NCBI RefSeq assembly: GCF_014773225.1 | Contig: NZ_JACXAJ010000013.1 | Location: 1 to 64,000 of the forward strand | Origin: Pontibacter aquaedesilientis | GTDB lineage: Bacteria; Bacteroidota; Bacteroidia; Cytophagales; Hymenobacteraceae | Length of the DNA stretch: 64,000 nucleotides | Reading direction: 5' to 3' | Position numbers and translations under genes: made by a program | In this document: in pieces, positions 43,281 to 51,782 of the stretch | Numbering within the stretch: position 1 is the first letter of the stretch | Layout: each line of letters begins with the position of its first letter | Notes under the pieces: generated by a model | What the model saw: the letters and a program-made list of their open reading frames with translations, nothing else | Told to the model about the DNA's origin: nothing | The model's database searches: none

Positions 43281-43312
43281 AATAGCCCATCTACGAAACT
43301 GGATGGGCTATT
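43281..43312 (+). terminator. Hairpin between glutamate dehydrogenase and psd genes
   Basis: AATAGCCCATC pairs perfectly with GATGGGCTATT around a 10-nt loop. The flank lacks a proper T-run, so termination may be weak. Confidence 0.6.
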
Positions 43313-43351
43313 ATAAATTATATAAAGACCTGTAGCATTTAGTTTTCACGG

Positions 43352-44035
43352 ATGAAAATTCACAAGGAAGGAAGAAGAATTTTATTTTTCACATTGCTTA
43401 TTTTGTTGGTGCTTAACCTGTTACTCTACAATTTCAATGCAGATAACAATACCTTCAACAGAATTTTCTCCGGTGTTTCTGCCGTTCTTTTTCTGCTCAT
43501 TCTGCAATTTTTCCGCAGCCCTTACCGCAACCTGTTGCTGCACGAAGATTTGATCGTGGCCCCTGCCGACGGCAAGGTGGTGGTGATAGAGGAAGTGGAG
43601 GAGACGGAGTACTTCAAAGACAAACGCAAGCAGATCTCCATTTTTATGTCGCCGATCAACGTGCACATTACCCGTAACCCGGTGTCAGGGATTGTGAGCT
43701 ACTTCAAATACCATCCAGGTAACTATTTTGTGGCCTGGCACCCAAAGTCAAGTACGCAAAACGAGCGTACGACTGTGGTTGTAGAGTCAACTGCCGGCCC
43801 TGAGGTGCTGTTTCGCCAGATTGCCGGTGCGATGGCGCGCCGCATTGTGTGGTACGTGAACGAGGGCGACGAAGTAAGTCAAGGTGAGGAGTTCGGTTTC
43901 ATCAAGTTCGGCTCCCGCGTAGATATCTTCCTGCCATTGGATACGGAGGTGAAAGTGGACTTGGGACAGAAGACCAAGGGCGGCCAGACGGTAATTGCAC
44001 AACTCAAGACAGCACCACCGACATTGTTCGGATAA
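43352..44035 (+). CDS. psd: Phosphatidylserine decarboxylase family protein
   Basis: This enzyme makes phosphatidylethanolamine. The 227-residue precursor has two N-terminal membrane helices (about 9-27 and 36-52) and the short PSD-A-type domain. VAPADGKVVVIEE, ISIFMSPINVHITRNPVSG and the self-cleavage site Gly187-Ser188 in KFGSRVDIFLP are present. Ser188 would become the pyruvoyl group. The length fits the short class found in Bacteroidota and Alphaproteobacteria. Confidence 0.93.
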   Translation: MKIHKEGRRILFFTLLILLVLNLLLYNFNADNNTFNRIFSGVSAVLFLLILQFFRSPYRNLLLHEDLIVAPADGKVVVIEEVEETEYFKDKRKQISIFMSPINVHITRNPVSGIVSYFKYHPGNYFVAWHPKSSTQNERTTVVVESTAGPEVLFRQIAGAMARRIVWYVNEGDEVSQGEEFGFIKFGSRVDIFLPLDTEVKVDLGQKTKGGQTVIAQLKTAPPTLFG

Positions 44036-44073
44036 TATTTGAAGGTATAGCCATGCCTTTCGTAACTTATATA

Positions 44074-44115
44074 AGAGGCCGAATCAGGAAGTTAACCTGG
44101 TTCGGCCTCTTTGTT
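44074..44115 (+). terminator. Terminator of psd
   Basis: AGAGGCCGAATCAGG pairs with CCTGGTTCGGCCTCT (one G-U) around a 7-nt loop, then TTTGTTTT. Confidence 0.85.
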
Positions 44116-44212
44116 TTGCCGGCCATGCCCCTGGCCAAAAGCCGCCGCACTAACATTCTTTTCCGGAAAGCGTTAGCAGAAAGGAAGAATAACCGCGCCG
44201 CCTTTTGCAGCT

Positions 44213-45025
44213 ATGAAGAATATTTACCCCCTTTTACTAGGATTAACGCTGTTTTTACTCTCCTCTTGTGAGGAGCTGTTCGAATACCATCCCAACCAGA
44301 TCATACTCCAAGATGATGAGCGCGACCTCACGGCCCGCAACCTCGCAAAACTGGAAAGCCAACAACCCGGCGATACGCTGCATCTGCTTTTGATGGGAGA
44401 TACCCAGCGCTTTTATGACGCCGCCAGCGCCTTTGTGGACAAAGCCAATACTTTCCCGCATATCGATTTTGTGATTCACCAGGGCGATATTTCTGACTTT
44501 GGCCTGTCGCAGGAGTTCAAGTGGGTGCACAATATCATGAAAGGTCTGAAATGGCCATACCTGACGGTAGTGGGCAACCACGACATGCTGGCCAATGGAC
44601 GCAAGGTATACCGGCAAATGTACGGCGACTTTAACTATTCCTTCGTGTACGGTCATACGAAGTTTGTAATGATCGACACAAACGGGCGGGAGTACGGCTT
44701 TAACGGCAAAGTGCCTGACCTGGACTGGTTAAGCAAGGAACTCACCCGCCAGCCGGGCGACACATGGCATCAGGCCATTGTCGTGTCGCATATGCCACCC
44801 TACGACGGTGATTTTGACACTAGCCTGGAGTTGCCCTTTCATGAAACATTGAAGGAAAGCGACCGGGTACAGCTGAGTCTCCATGGCCATATCCATAACT
44901 GGCGCACAGAAGAGACTTATGACAATACTATACTATACCATGCCACCACCACTGTGAAGAAGCGCGGATTCACCTATCTGAAGGTATGGCGCGGCGGGTT
45001 CGAAATTGAAAGGATAGCCTATTAG
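44213..45025 (+). CDS. Metallophosphoesterase lipoprotein
   Basis: This 270-residue protein has a lipoprotein signal (LLGLTLFLLSSC, Cys19) and a calcineurin-like phosphoesterase domain. The metal ligands appear in order: MGDTQ, HQGDISD, VGNHDM, VSHMPPYDGD and LHGHIHN. It should act outside the cytoplasm on phosphoester bonds; the substrate is unknown. MGDTQ in place of the more common SDxH is typical of a subgroup. Its stop is followed at once by the ATG of the next gene, so the two are coupled. Confidence 0.87.
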   Translation: MKNIYPLLLGLTLFLLSSCEELFEYHPNQIILQDDERDLTARNLAKLESQQPGDTLHLLLMGDTQRFYDAASAFVDKANTFPHIDFVIHQGDISDFGLSQEFKWVHNIMKGLKWPYLTVVGNHDMLANGRKVYRQMYGDFNYSFVYGHTKFVMIDTNGREYGFNGKVPDLDWLSKELTRQPGDTWHQAIVVSHMPPYDGDFDTSLELPFHETLKESDRVQLSLHGHIHNWRTEETYDNTILYHATTTVKKRGFTYLKVWRGGFEIERIAY

Positions 45026-45026
45026 G

Positions 45027-45611
45027 ATGAATATGAAAGTACTCTTGCTGGTGTTAGGTTTCGTGCTTCTGCTTAGCCCTGATAAGGTATACAGCCAGGA
45101 GCAAGCCGCGTCGCCCTATCATGCCAAGGTGCAGTATGCAGGCAGTTTGGGCTTAGTATCTTTGGGGGCAGGCAGATCCTTCTTCCACGAAAAGCTGGAA
45201 ACGGATGTTTTCCTGGGATACCTGCCTGAGAAATTCGGAGGAGACAGGATCTTCACGGCCGCCCTGAAAGCTACGTATGTTCCGTTTAAGCCCATTCCGA
45301 TCAGGTCAGTAAACTGGCAGCCGCTCCGGACGGGCCTGCAATTAGGTTATACCTTCGGAGATGAGTATTTCGTGTCTGAGCCACGCGACAAGTACCCTAA
45401 AAGCTACTATGGCTTCCCCACTGCGCTGCACCTATACCTGTACCTGGGCGGGCAGGTGGACTTTACGCGGAAAGAAAAACTGAGCAGGTTTGGGGTTTAC
45501 TACGAAGTGGGCTCCAGCGCCGAGTATCTCATCTCTTATATCCAGAACCCGAAGTACCTGGGGCCGGGCAAGATCTTCAATCTGGCTCTTGGGCTAAGAA
45601 TGCGGTTGTAA
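45027..45611 (+). CDS. Exported barrel-like protein of unknown function
   Basis: This 194-residue protein has a signal peptide (about 1-23, ending VYSQ). It then shows alternating beta strands with aromatic girdles, such as AGSLGLVSLGAGRSFF and LHLYLYLGGQVDF, and ends in -ALGLRMRL, like a small outer-membrane barrel. No family is recognised. It begins 1 bp after the metallophosphoesterase stop. Confidence 0.7.
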   Translation: MNMKVLLLVLGFVLLLSPDKVYSQEQAASPYHAKVQYAGSLGLVSLGAGRSFFHEKLETDVFLGYLPEKFGGDRIFTAALKATYVPFKPIPIRSVNWQPLRTGLQLGYTFGDEYFVSEPRDKYPKSYYGFPTALHLYLYLGGQVDFTRKEKLSRFGVYYEVGSSAEYLISYIQNPKYLGPGKIFNLALGLRMRL

Positions 45612-45662
45612 AAGAGTCTGAACAACATACATCCTCCACTGTTGTCAGCATAAGAGCCTTTT

Positions 45663-45743
45663 GTTATTTCGAATACAGAGAGAAATCTGGCCTATTTCAT
45701 GATCCCGCAATATTCCAGATTTCTCACTGCGTTCGAAATGACA
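45663..45743. repeat. Palindromic intergenic repeat (ATTTCGAA ... TTCGAAAT)
   Basis: An arm of about 25 bp (45666-45690, ATTTCGAATACAGAGAGAAA...) is nearly complementary to 45716-45740 (...TTTCTCACTGCGTTCGAAAT), with two or three mismatches and a 25-nt spacer. From memory, the CGAACGCAGTGAGAAATCT arm is a recurring intergenic sequence in Bacteroidota genomes. It lies between convergent genes. Confidence 0.7.
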
Positions 45744-45758
45744 GTGAGCAGCTGGAAG

Positions 45759-46241
45759 CTAATACCAGCTCTCCACCAATTTCATGAGCTGCTCCAGGTA
45801 CTTCTGGTCTGTTTCGTCAAAGTCGTTGAGCTTGTCGCTGTCCACATCGAGCACCAGTTTCACTTCGCCGTCTTTCATCACCGGTATCACGATTTCAGAC
45901 TTGGAGTCGCTGCTGCAGGCAATATGGCCCGGAAAGGCTTCGACATCTGGCACCAAAATGGTTTCTTGGCGGGTGTAGCAGGCACCGCACACGCCTTTGT
46001 GGTAAGGTATACGGGTGCAGGCAACAGGCCCTTGAAACGGACCAAGCACCAGCTGCCCCTCTTTGTTAAAGTACACGCCTACCCAGAAGAAGCCCATCCC
46101 CTGGCGCAGGGCGGCCATCATGTTCGAGAGGTTGGCGATCAGGTCGGTTTCGCCGGTTACCAGCGCTTCGATCTGTGGTACGAGGGCTTTGTATCTTTCT
46201 TCTTTGCTAAGGTTTTGGTCAATTATAAGCGATTCAGCCAT
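45759..46241 (-). CDS. msrC: GAF-domain free methionine-(R)-sulfoxide reductase
   Basis: This 160-residue single GAF domain matches fRMsr. Three cysteines at the catalytic spacing are present: Cys75 (GPVACTRI), Cys85 (HKGVCGAC) and Cys109 (FPGHIACSSDSKSEIV), with an additional Cys88. The enzyme repairs free Met-R-sulfoxide using thioredoxin. VLDVDSDKLNDFDETDQKYLE closes the fold. It is downstream of ribD on the same strand after about 80 bp. Confidence 0.9.
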   Translation of the reverse strand: MAESLIIDQNLSKEERYKALVPQIEALVTGETDLIANLSNMMAALRQGMGFFWVGVYFNKEGQLVLGPFQGPVACTRIPYHKGVCGACYTRQETILVPDVEAFPGHIACSSDSKSEIVIPVMKDGEVKLVLDVDSDKLNDFDETDQKYLEQLMKLVESWY

Positions 46242-46321
46242 TGCGTTCTGTATTAAGGTAATTTATGAAAGTGTGCGTTCAGGCATAGCCTTCCCCATGG
46301 GCTATCGGCACACGGCCAAAG

Positions 46322-47377
46322 TTAAGGATTATGTCTTGGTGATGGGTCGTTTTTGTAATGAAAGAGCTGGTCTGCCCCCACATGCTGTACCTCCAGCAAC
46401 TGGCCATGCGCCATCGGCGGAGCCTGCGTGCCTTCCCCAATGACCCGGGACATGCTTCTGAAGCAGCGTGCCTCATCCCACAGGTTTTCCTTCAACAAGC
46501 TCTTGATCAGGTAAGTGCCGCCTTCCACAAGCAGCGACAAAACTTTGCGGGCATGGAGGTCTGCCATGATCTGATCCAGCAGCGACTCATCTTCGCTTAC
46601 CTGTACATACTGCAGGTGGTCGTGCAGTTGTTCTTTCTGTTTATAGGTATACACTACCGTGGGCTGACTTTTGTCGAAGAGGTGCAGGTGGTCAGGAAGT
46701 CGCAGTTTGCGGTCGATCACAACGCGAAGCGGACTGTGTCCGGGCCAGAAGCGGGTGTCGAGGCGGGGGTTGTCGTAAGCCGCCGTGTGGCTGCCCACCA
46801 TAATTGCCTGCTCTTCGGAGCGCCACTTGTGCACCAGCCTGCGCGACAAGGGGCCGCTGATCTGTATCTGCTCGTAGTTGGGCCCGCTGATAAAACCATC
46901 TGCCGACTCGGCCCATTTGAGCACAATATAAGGCCGCTTTTGGGTATAAAAGGTGAAAAAGCGCTTGTTCAGTTCCAATCCTTCGTTCTCCAGCACACCT
47001 ACCTTTACCTGCGCGCCCGCCTCAAACAGTTTCTTAATGCCGCGCCCAGCCACCAAAGGGTTTGGGTCTGTATTGCAGATAACCACATCGCGTACGCCGC
47101 TGCTGATAAGCAGGTCGGCACAGGGAGGCGTTTTCCCGAAGTGCGAACAGGGCTCCAACGTAACGTACACCCGGCTTTTGGGCAACAGGCTTTTGTCCTG
47201 CACGCTAGCGATAGCGTTGACCTCGGCATGCGGTCCCCCAAAAGCCCTGTGCCAGCCCTCGCCGATGATGCGCCCTTCGTGCACCACTACGCAACCCACC
47301 ATCGGGTTGGGCGAGGTATAGCCGCTGCCCATTTTGGCCAGTTCCAGGGCACGTCGCATGTACAGTTCGTCGTTCAA
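46322..47377 (-). CDS. ribD: Riboflavin biosynthesis bifunctional protein RibD
   Basis: RibD deaminates and then reduces the pyrimidine intermediate of riboflavin synthesis. The N-terminal deaminase has the zinc motif HAEVNA and PCSHFGKTPPC (about 54-90). The C-terminal reductase begins at about 150 (RPYIVLKWAESADGFI) and contains VGSHTAAYDNP and LVEGGTYL. The open frame extends to 47515. The first ATG after the poorly conserved part is at 47359, but the TTG at 47377 gives MNDELYMRRALELAKMGSG, the usual N-terminus. That start also avoids most of the promoter region shared with divergent prmC. Confidence 0.92.
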   Translation of the reverse strand: MNDELYMRRALELAKMGSGYTSPNPMVGCVVVHEGRIIGEGWHRAFGGPHAEVNAIASVQDKSLLPKSRVYVTLEPCSHFGKTPPCADLLISSGVRDVVICNTDPNPLVAGRGIKKLFEAGAQVKVGVLENEGLELNKRFFTFYTQKRPYIVLKWAESADGFISGPNYEQIQISGPLSRRLVHKWRSEEQAIMVGSHTAAYDNPRLDTRFWPGHSPLRVVIDRKLRLPDHLHLFDKSQPTVVYTYKQKEQLHDHLQYVQVSEDESLLDQIMADLHARKVLSLLVEGGTYLIKSLLKENLWDEARCFRSMSRVIGEGTQAPPMAHGQLLEVQHVGADQLFHYKNDPSPRHNP

Positions 47378-47523
47378 GTTTAGGGGTTTAGCGTTAGAGA
47401 TTTTAGGAGTCAACAGGTGTAAAATCGTCCAGACAAAGAGTGGGTTGATTCCATATCCGTGACTTATACGCAATAAAACTTTACTTTTGCAAAGGTACCC
47501 AAAAACATAAAACAATTATACCT

Positions 47524-48378
47524 GTGGCCACGATCCAACAAACAGCCCAATACATCCGTGAGAACATCCAGACGGTTTACCCAGAGCCGGAAGCGGGCGC
47601 TATTGCACAACTGGTGCTGGAGCATGTGCTGCACAAATCGCAGGTGCAGCTGAGTCTGGGGCAACAGGAGGAAATAACCCCGGCCCAAGAGGCGCAGGTA
47701 CAGCAGGCTGTCGGGCGACTCAGGCGGCAGGAGCCGGTGCAGTACGTGCTGGGTATGGCGCATTTTTATGGCTTGGACCTGCAAGTAGATGAGCGGGTGC
47801 TCATACCGCGTCCGGAAACGGAAGAACTGGTAGACTTGGTCGTGCGGGAGCACAAAGGTCAGCAAAACCTCAGTGTAATGGATATCTGCGCCGGAAGCGG
47901 GTGCATTCCTTTGGCACTGGCCGCCAACCTGCAAGTCGACAAGGTATACGGGCTGGAGTTATCGGAAGGAGCGCTGCAGGTGGCCCGGGCCAACGCCGAG
48001 CGGTATAGCCTGCCAGTGGAATGGTTGCAGCAGGATGTGTTTGATCCGATAGAAGGTATAGCCCCTCATTCGCTTGACATTGTTACCAGCAACCCGCCTT
48101 ACGTGATGGAGCAGGAGAAAGCACTCATGCGTCCCAATGTGTTGGCGTATGAGCCACATTTGGCGCTCTTCGTACCCGACAGCGAGCCGCTCAAATATTA
48201 TAAGCGGATTGCTGAACTGGGCGCTGGCTTGTTAAAAAAAGGTGGTCAGCTGTACTTCGAAATTAATGAGCAGTATGGGGAGGAAGTGCGCCAACTGCTG
48301 CTTCAGTATGGCTTTGCAGAGGCAGAGGTGGTGCAGGACTTGTTCAACAAAAACCGGATCGTGAAAGCGGTGTTATAA
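47524..48378 (+). CDS. prmC: Release factor glutamine methyltransferase
   Basis: PrmC methylates the GGQ glutamine of peptide-chain release factors. The 284-residue protein has a helical N-terminal domain (1-80). The Rossmann core carries SAM motif I DICAGSGCI (120-128) and the NPPY active-site motif at 190-193. VLIPRPETEELV (92-103) is the usual entry to the catalytic domain. The start is a GTG at 47524. Confidence 0.92.
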   Translation: MATIQQTAQYIRENIQTVYPEPEAGAIAQLVLEHVLHKSQVQLSLGQQEEITPAQEAQVQQAVGRLRRQEPVQYVLGMAHFYGLDLQVDERVLIPRPETEELVDLVVREHKGQQNLSVMDICAGSGCIPLALAANLQVDKVYGLELSEGALQVARANAERYSLPVEWLQQDVFDPIEGIAPHSLDIVTSNPPYVMEQEKALMRPNVLAYEPHLALFVPDSEPLKYYKRIAELGAGLLKKGGQLYFEINEQYGEEVRQLLLQYGFAEAEVVQDLFNKNRIVKAVL

Positions 48379-48444
48379 GGTATAGCTTAGGGTGGCTGAG
48401 AATAGTTAATCCCACTATTATACCTGATTAATATATTTATCTTA

Positions 48445-48452
48445 TATTTTTG
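48445..48452 (+). promoter_or_regulatory. -7 box of the galE promoter
   Basis: TATTTTTG matches TAnnTTTG exactly, with a weak CTG 18 nt upstream. The leader to the galE ATG is about 115 nt and contains AAAGGTATAGG. Confidence 0.4.
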
Positions 48453-48573
48453 CTGAGGTGAGCGTCAGAAACTCACCCTGAATAAGTTTAAATTTAAGGT
48501 TAAAGGTATAGGTGCTGCAAAGCTAACCGACCATCAACAGGCGAAGCTGTCAAGAGGCTTGAAAACAAATCAA

Positions 48574-49605
48574 ATGAAGAAGATATTAGTAACTGGGGGG
48601 GCTGGCTACATAGGCTCCCATACTGTAGTAGAGCTGGTAGAGGCAGGGTATGAGCCCATCATCATCGATAATTTCTCTAACACCGAAGAGCGTTCGCTGC
48701 AGGGTATAGCCGATATACTGGGCAGGGAAGTAACCTGTCACCGGATAGACTGTACAGATGCAGGCGCCTTGCGCAGTGTGTTTGAGCAGGAGTCAGGTAT
48801 AGCTGGTGTCATTCACTTTGCTGCTTACAAAGCCGTAGGCGAGTCGGTGGCTGAGCCTCTCAAATATTACCACAATAATGTCGGGTCACTGGTGGCGCTG
48901 CTGCAGGTGATGGATGAGTTTAAGGTGAGCAAACTGGTTTTCTCCTCCTCCTGCACCGTGTACGGCATACCCGAGCAATTGCCCGTAACAGAGCAAACGC
49001 CAGTTCAGAAAGCAAATTCCCCGTACGGCAACACCAAGAAAATCTGCGAAGAAATACTGACCGATCTGGCTATCAGCGGTAGCGAAATGCATACAATTGC
49101 CCTCCGTTATTTTAACCCGATTGGGGCGCACCCTTCTGCTAAAATTGGCGAGTTGCCTTTGGGTATTCCGAATAACCTGGTGCCGTTCATTACGCAAACA
49201 GCCGTTGGCATTCGCGAGCAGCTCACCATATTCGGCAATGATTATGACACCCTGGATGGTACCTGCGTACGCGATTATGTACATGTGGTCGATTTGGCCA
49301 AAGCACATGTAGTTGCTATCGACAGGCTTCTGTCAGATAAAACCGAGCATATTGAGTTCTTCAATGTAGGAACTGGCACCGGCAACACCGTATTGGAAGC
49401 GGTGCAGGCTTTTGAGCGCGCTACCGGAGAGAAACTGAACTATAAAATTGGTCCGCGCCGTCCGGGTGATGTGCCGAAAATATACGCAGACGTTACCAAA
49501 GCCACGGAAGAACTCGGTTTCAAAACAACCAGTACCCTGGAGGAAGCCATGCAAAGTGCCTGGGACTGGCAATTGAATTTACAGAAAACATCAGAGCAGG
49601 TATAG
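48574..49605 (+). CDS. galE: UDP-glucose 4-epimerase
   Basis: GalE interconverts UDP-glucose and UDP-galactose. The 343-residue SDR enzyme has NAD site GGAGYIGSH, the FSSSCTVYG strand and the catalytic YxxxK in SPYGNTKKICEE. IGAHPSAKIGELP and LRYFNPIGAHPS are family-specific. An in-frame TTG at 48559 exists, but the ATG at 48574 gives the usual MKKILVTGG start. Its composition, including five AGGTATA-type words in or next to it, is like the rest of the window. The next gene, only 2 bp away, is clearly different. Confidence 0.93.
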   Translation: MKKILVTGGAGYIGSHTVVELVEAGYEPIIIDNFSNTEERSLQGIADILGREVTCHRIDCTDAGALRSVFEQESGIAGVIHFAAYKAVGESVAEPLKYYHNNVGSLVALLQVMDEFKVSKLVFSSSCTVYGIPEQLPVTEQTPVQKANSPYGNTKKICEEILTDLAISGSEMHTIALRYFNPIGAHPSAKIGELPLGIPNNLVPFITQTAVGIREQLTIFGNDYDTLDGTCVRDYVHVVDLAKAHVVAIDRLLSDKTEHIEFFNVGTGTGNTVLEAVQAFERATGEKLNYKIGPRRPGDVPKIYADVTKATEELGFKTTSTLEEAMQSAWDWQLNLQKTSEQV

Positions 49606-49607
49606 CG

Positions 49608-50657
49608 ATGAACCTATTGATCACCGGCGGGGCCGGCTTCATCGGCTCGCACGTGGTGCGGCTATTCGTGGAGACTTACCCGCAATACAACATCTTCAAC
49701 CTCGACGCGCTCACCTACGCGGGCAACTTGCAGAACCTGCGGGACGTGGAGGACCGGGAGAACTATACCTTTTTGAAGGGCGACATCACCGACGCTGGTT
49801 ATCTGGAGCAGATCTTCCAAGAGCATAAGTTTGAGGCGGTGATCCACCTGGCGGCCGAGTCGCACGTGGACCGCTCGATCTCCGGGCCCATGGCCTTCGT
49901 TCAGACCAACGTGATCGGCACGGTCAACCTGCTGGAGGCCTGCCGCCGCGCCTGGGCTGGTCAGTATGAGGGCAGGCTATTCTACCACGTCTCCACCGAC
50001 GAGGTGTACGGCTCGCTGGGTGCCGAGGGCCTGTTCACCGAGCAGACGGCCTACGACCCGCGCTCGCCCTACTCGGCCTCCAAGGCCGCCTCGGACCACT
50101 TCGTGCGGGCCTGGCACCACACCTACGGGCTGCCCGTCAAGCTCAGCAACTGCTCCAACAACTACGGCCCCAACCACTTCCCCGAGAAGCTCATCCCGCT
50201 GTCCATCCACAACATCAAGACCGGCAAGCCCGTGCCCGTGTACGGCAAGGGCGAGAACGTGCGCGACTGGCTCTATGTGCTGGACCACGCCCGGGCCATC
50301 GACGCCATCTTCCACAGCGGCAAGGTGGGCGAGACCTACAACGTGGGCGGGGTGAACGAGTGGCGCAATATCGACCTCATCGAGCTGCTCTGCGATGTGA
50401 TGGACGAGAAGCTGGGAAGGGAGGCGGGCAGCAGCCGCAAGCTCATCGCCTTCGTCCAGGACCGCCCCGGCCACGACGCCCGCTACGCCATCGACTCCTC
50501 CAAATTGATGAACGAGCTGGGCTGGAAACCCTCGGTCACCTTCGAGGAGGGGCTCAGAAGGACCGTGGACTGGTACCTGGAGAACGGAGCCTGGCTGGAG
50601 TTGGTGACAAGCGGCCACTACCGCGACTATTACCGCAAGCAGTACGAGCAACGATGA
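49608..50657 (+). CDS. rfbB: dTDP-glucose 4,6-dehydratase
   Basis: RfbB makes dTDP-4-keto-6-deoxyglucose for deoxysugars of surface polysaccharide. The 349-residue SDR protein has GGAGFIGSHVVR, the catalytic STDEVYG segment (about 128-134) and the YxxxK in SPYSASKAASDHF (about 160). The family motif SNCSNNYGPNHFPEKLIPL follows. Third codon positions between about 49960 and 50340 are almost all G or C, quite unlike galE just upstream, and the AGGTATA word is nearly absent. This suggests recent transfer. The matching rfbC and rfbD genes are not in this window. Confidence 0.94.
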   Translation: MNLLITGGAGFIGSHVVRLFVETYPQYNIFNLDALTYAGNLQNLRDVEDRENYTFLKGDITDAGYLEQIFQEHKFEAVIHLAAESHVDRSISGPMAFVQTNVIGTVNLLEACRRAWAGQYEGRLFYHVSTDEVYGSLGAEGLFTEQTAYDPRSPYSASKAASDHFVRAWHHTYGLPVKLSNCSNNYGPNHFPEKLIPLSIHNIKTGKPVPVYGKGENVRDWLYVLDHARAIDAIFHSGKVGETYNVGGVNEWRNIDLIELLCDVMDEKLGREAGSSRKLIAFVQDRPGHDARYAIDSSKLMNELGWKPSVTFEEGLRRTVDWYLENGAWLELVTSGHYRDYYRKQYEQR

Positions 50658-50813
50658 TGTCGTTATCCGTTGATAGTTACCCGTTGTTTGTGTGACTTGC
50701 CTATAGTGTAGGGAGCAAACCGGCAACAGCCTGGTAACGATCAGCGGTCAACGATTTGCCGATGACGATCGAGGAATAACGAGCAACAAGTAACGCATAA
50801 CGATCAACGAAAT
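50658..50813. repeat. Spacer of inverted TAACGATCAACGA-type repeats between rfbB and rfbA
   Basis: The left part (50660-50692) has CGTTATCCGTTGATAGTTACCCGTTG, and the right part (50760-50810) has degenerate inverse units such as AACGAGCAACAAGTAACGC and AACGATCAACGAA. The two sides could fold together. No ORF of note is present, and the spacing is unusual for genes that are otherwise coupled. Confidence 0.5.
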
Positions 50814-51689
50814 ATGAAAGGCATCATCCTGGCCGGGGGCTCCGGCACCCGGCTGCACCCCCTGACACTGGCTGTGAGCAAGCAGCTCATGCCCGTCTAC
50901 GACAAGCCTATGATCTACTACCCGCTCTCCACGCTGCTGCTGGCCGGCATCCGGGAGGTGCTGATCATCTCCACGCCCCACGACCTGCCACTGTTCGAGC
51001 GGCTGCTGGGGGACGGCTCCCGTATCGGCTGCCGCTTTGAGTATAAGGTGCAGGAAGAGCCCAACGGGCTGGCGCAGGCCTTCGTGATCGGGGAGGAATT
51101 CATCGGGGGCGACAAGGTGGCGCTCGTGCTGGGCGACAACATCTTCTACGGCTCGGGTATGGGGGCGGTGCTGCGAGAGAACGCCGACCCCGAGGGCGGG
51201 GTGGTGTACGCCTACCACGTCACAGACCCGGAGCGCTACGGGGTGGTGGAGTTCGACGAGAGCGGAAAGGCCGTCTCCATCGAGGAGAAGCCCCAGAAGC
51301 CCAAGTCCAACTACGCCGTGCCGGGTTTGTACTTCTACGACAACGAGGTCGTAAGCATTGCCAAAAACCTGGAGCCGAGCGCAAGGGGGGAGTACGAGAT
51401 CACGGACGTGAACCGCGAGTACCTCAGAAGAGGCAAGCTGAAGGTGGGCGTGCTCAACCGGGGCACGGCCTGGCTCGACACGGGCACGGTCCAGTCGCTG
51501 ATGCAGGCGGCCACGTTCGTGCAGGTGATCGAGGAGCGGCAGGGCCTTAAGATCGGCTGCATCGAGGAGGTGGCCTGGCGCATGGGATTCATCACAGACG
51601 AGCAGCTGCGCCAAATAGCAGAGCCCCTCAGAAAGAGTGGATATGGCGAGTACCTGCTCCGCATCATGAAAGAAAAAACTTATCGGTAA
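50814..51689 (+). CDS. rfbA: Glucose-1-phosphate thymidylyltransferase
   Basis: RfbA forms dTDP-glucose from glucose-1-phosphate and dTTP, the step before RfbB. The 291-residue protein has the nucleotide site [13 protein letters not shown], the [17 protein letters not shown] signature, [16 protein letters not shown] and GTAWLDTGT. Codon use is as GC-rich as that of rfbB, so the two probably arrived together despite the repeat-filled spacer. A terminator follows. Confidence 0.95.
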   Translation: MKGIILAGGSGTRLHPLTLAVSKQLMPVYDKPMIYYPLSTLLLAGIREVLIISTPHDLPLFERLLGDGSRIGCRFEYKVQEEPNGLAQAFVIGEEFIGGDKVALVLGDNIFYGSGMGAVLRENADPEGGVVYAYHVTDPERYGVVEFDESGKAVSIEEKPQKPKSNYAVPGLYFYDNEVVSIAKNLEPSARGEYEITDVNREYLRRGKLKVGVLNRGTAWLDTGTVQSLMQAATFVQVIEERQGLKIGCIEEVAWRMGFITDEQLRQIAEPLRKSGYGEYLLRIMKEKTYR

Positions 51690-51715
51690 GTATAGTCTTA
51701 ACTGAATCAGCAAGG

Positions 51716-51750
51716 AAGCTGCCTGTGCAAAAGCATGGGCAGCTTTTTAA
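51716..51750 (+). terminator. Terminator of rfbA
   Basis: A 13-nt stem AAGCTGCCTGTGC with GCATGGGCAGCTT (two wobble pairs) and a 4-nt loop is followed by TTTT. Confidence 0.75.
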
Positions 51751-51782
51751 TTAGGTATAGCCTGGTTCAGGTATAGCGCTGC

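Noticed and set aside
46358-47383. 341-codon plus-strand frame opposite ribD
   Set aside because: RibD is unmistakable on the minus strand, and the plus-strand translation has no protein-like pattern.
50658-50813. Possible attachment site or integron element beside the GC-rich rfb genes
   Set aside because: No integrase, tRNA or direct repeats flank the block. Only degenerate inverted units are seen.
50748-51713. 321-codon minus-strand frame opposite rfbA
   Set aside because: It is a shadow produced by the very GC-rich third positions of rfbA. The residues are His- and Leu-rich without any domain, while rfbA has all its family motifs.
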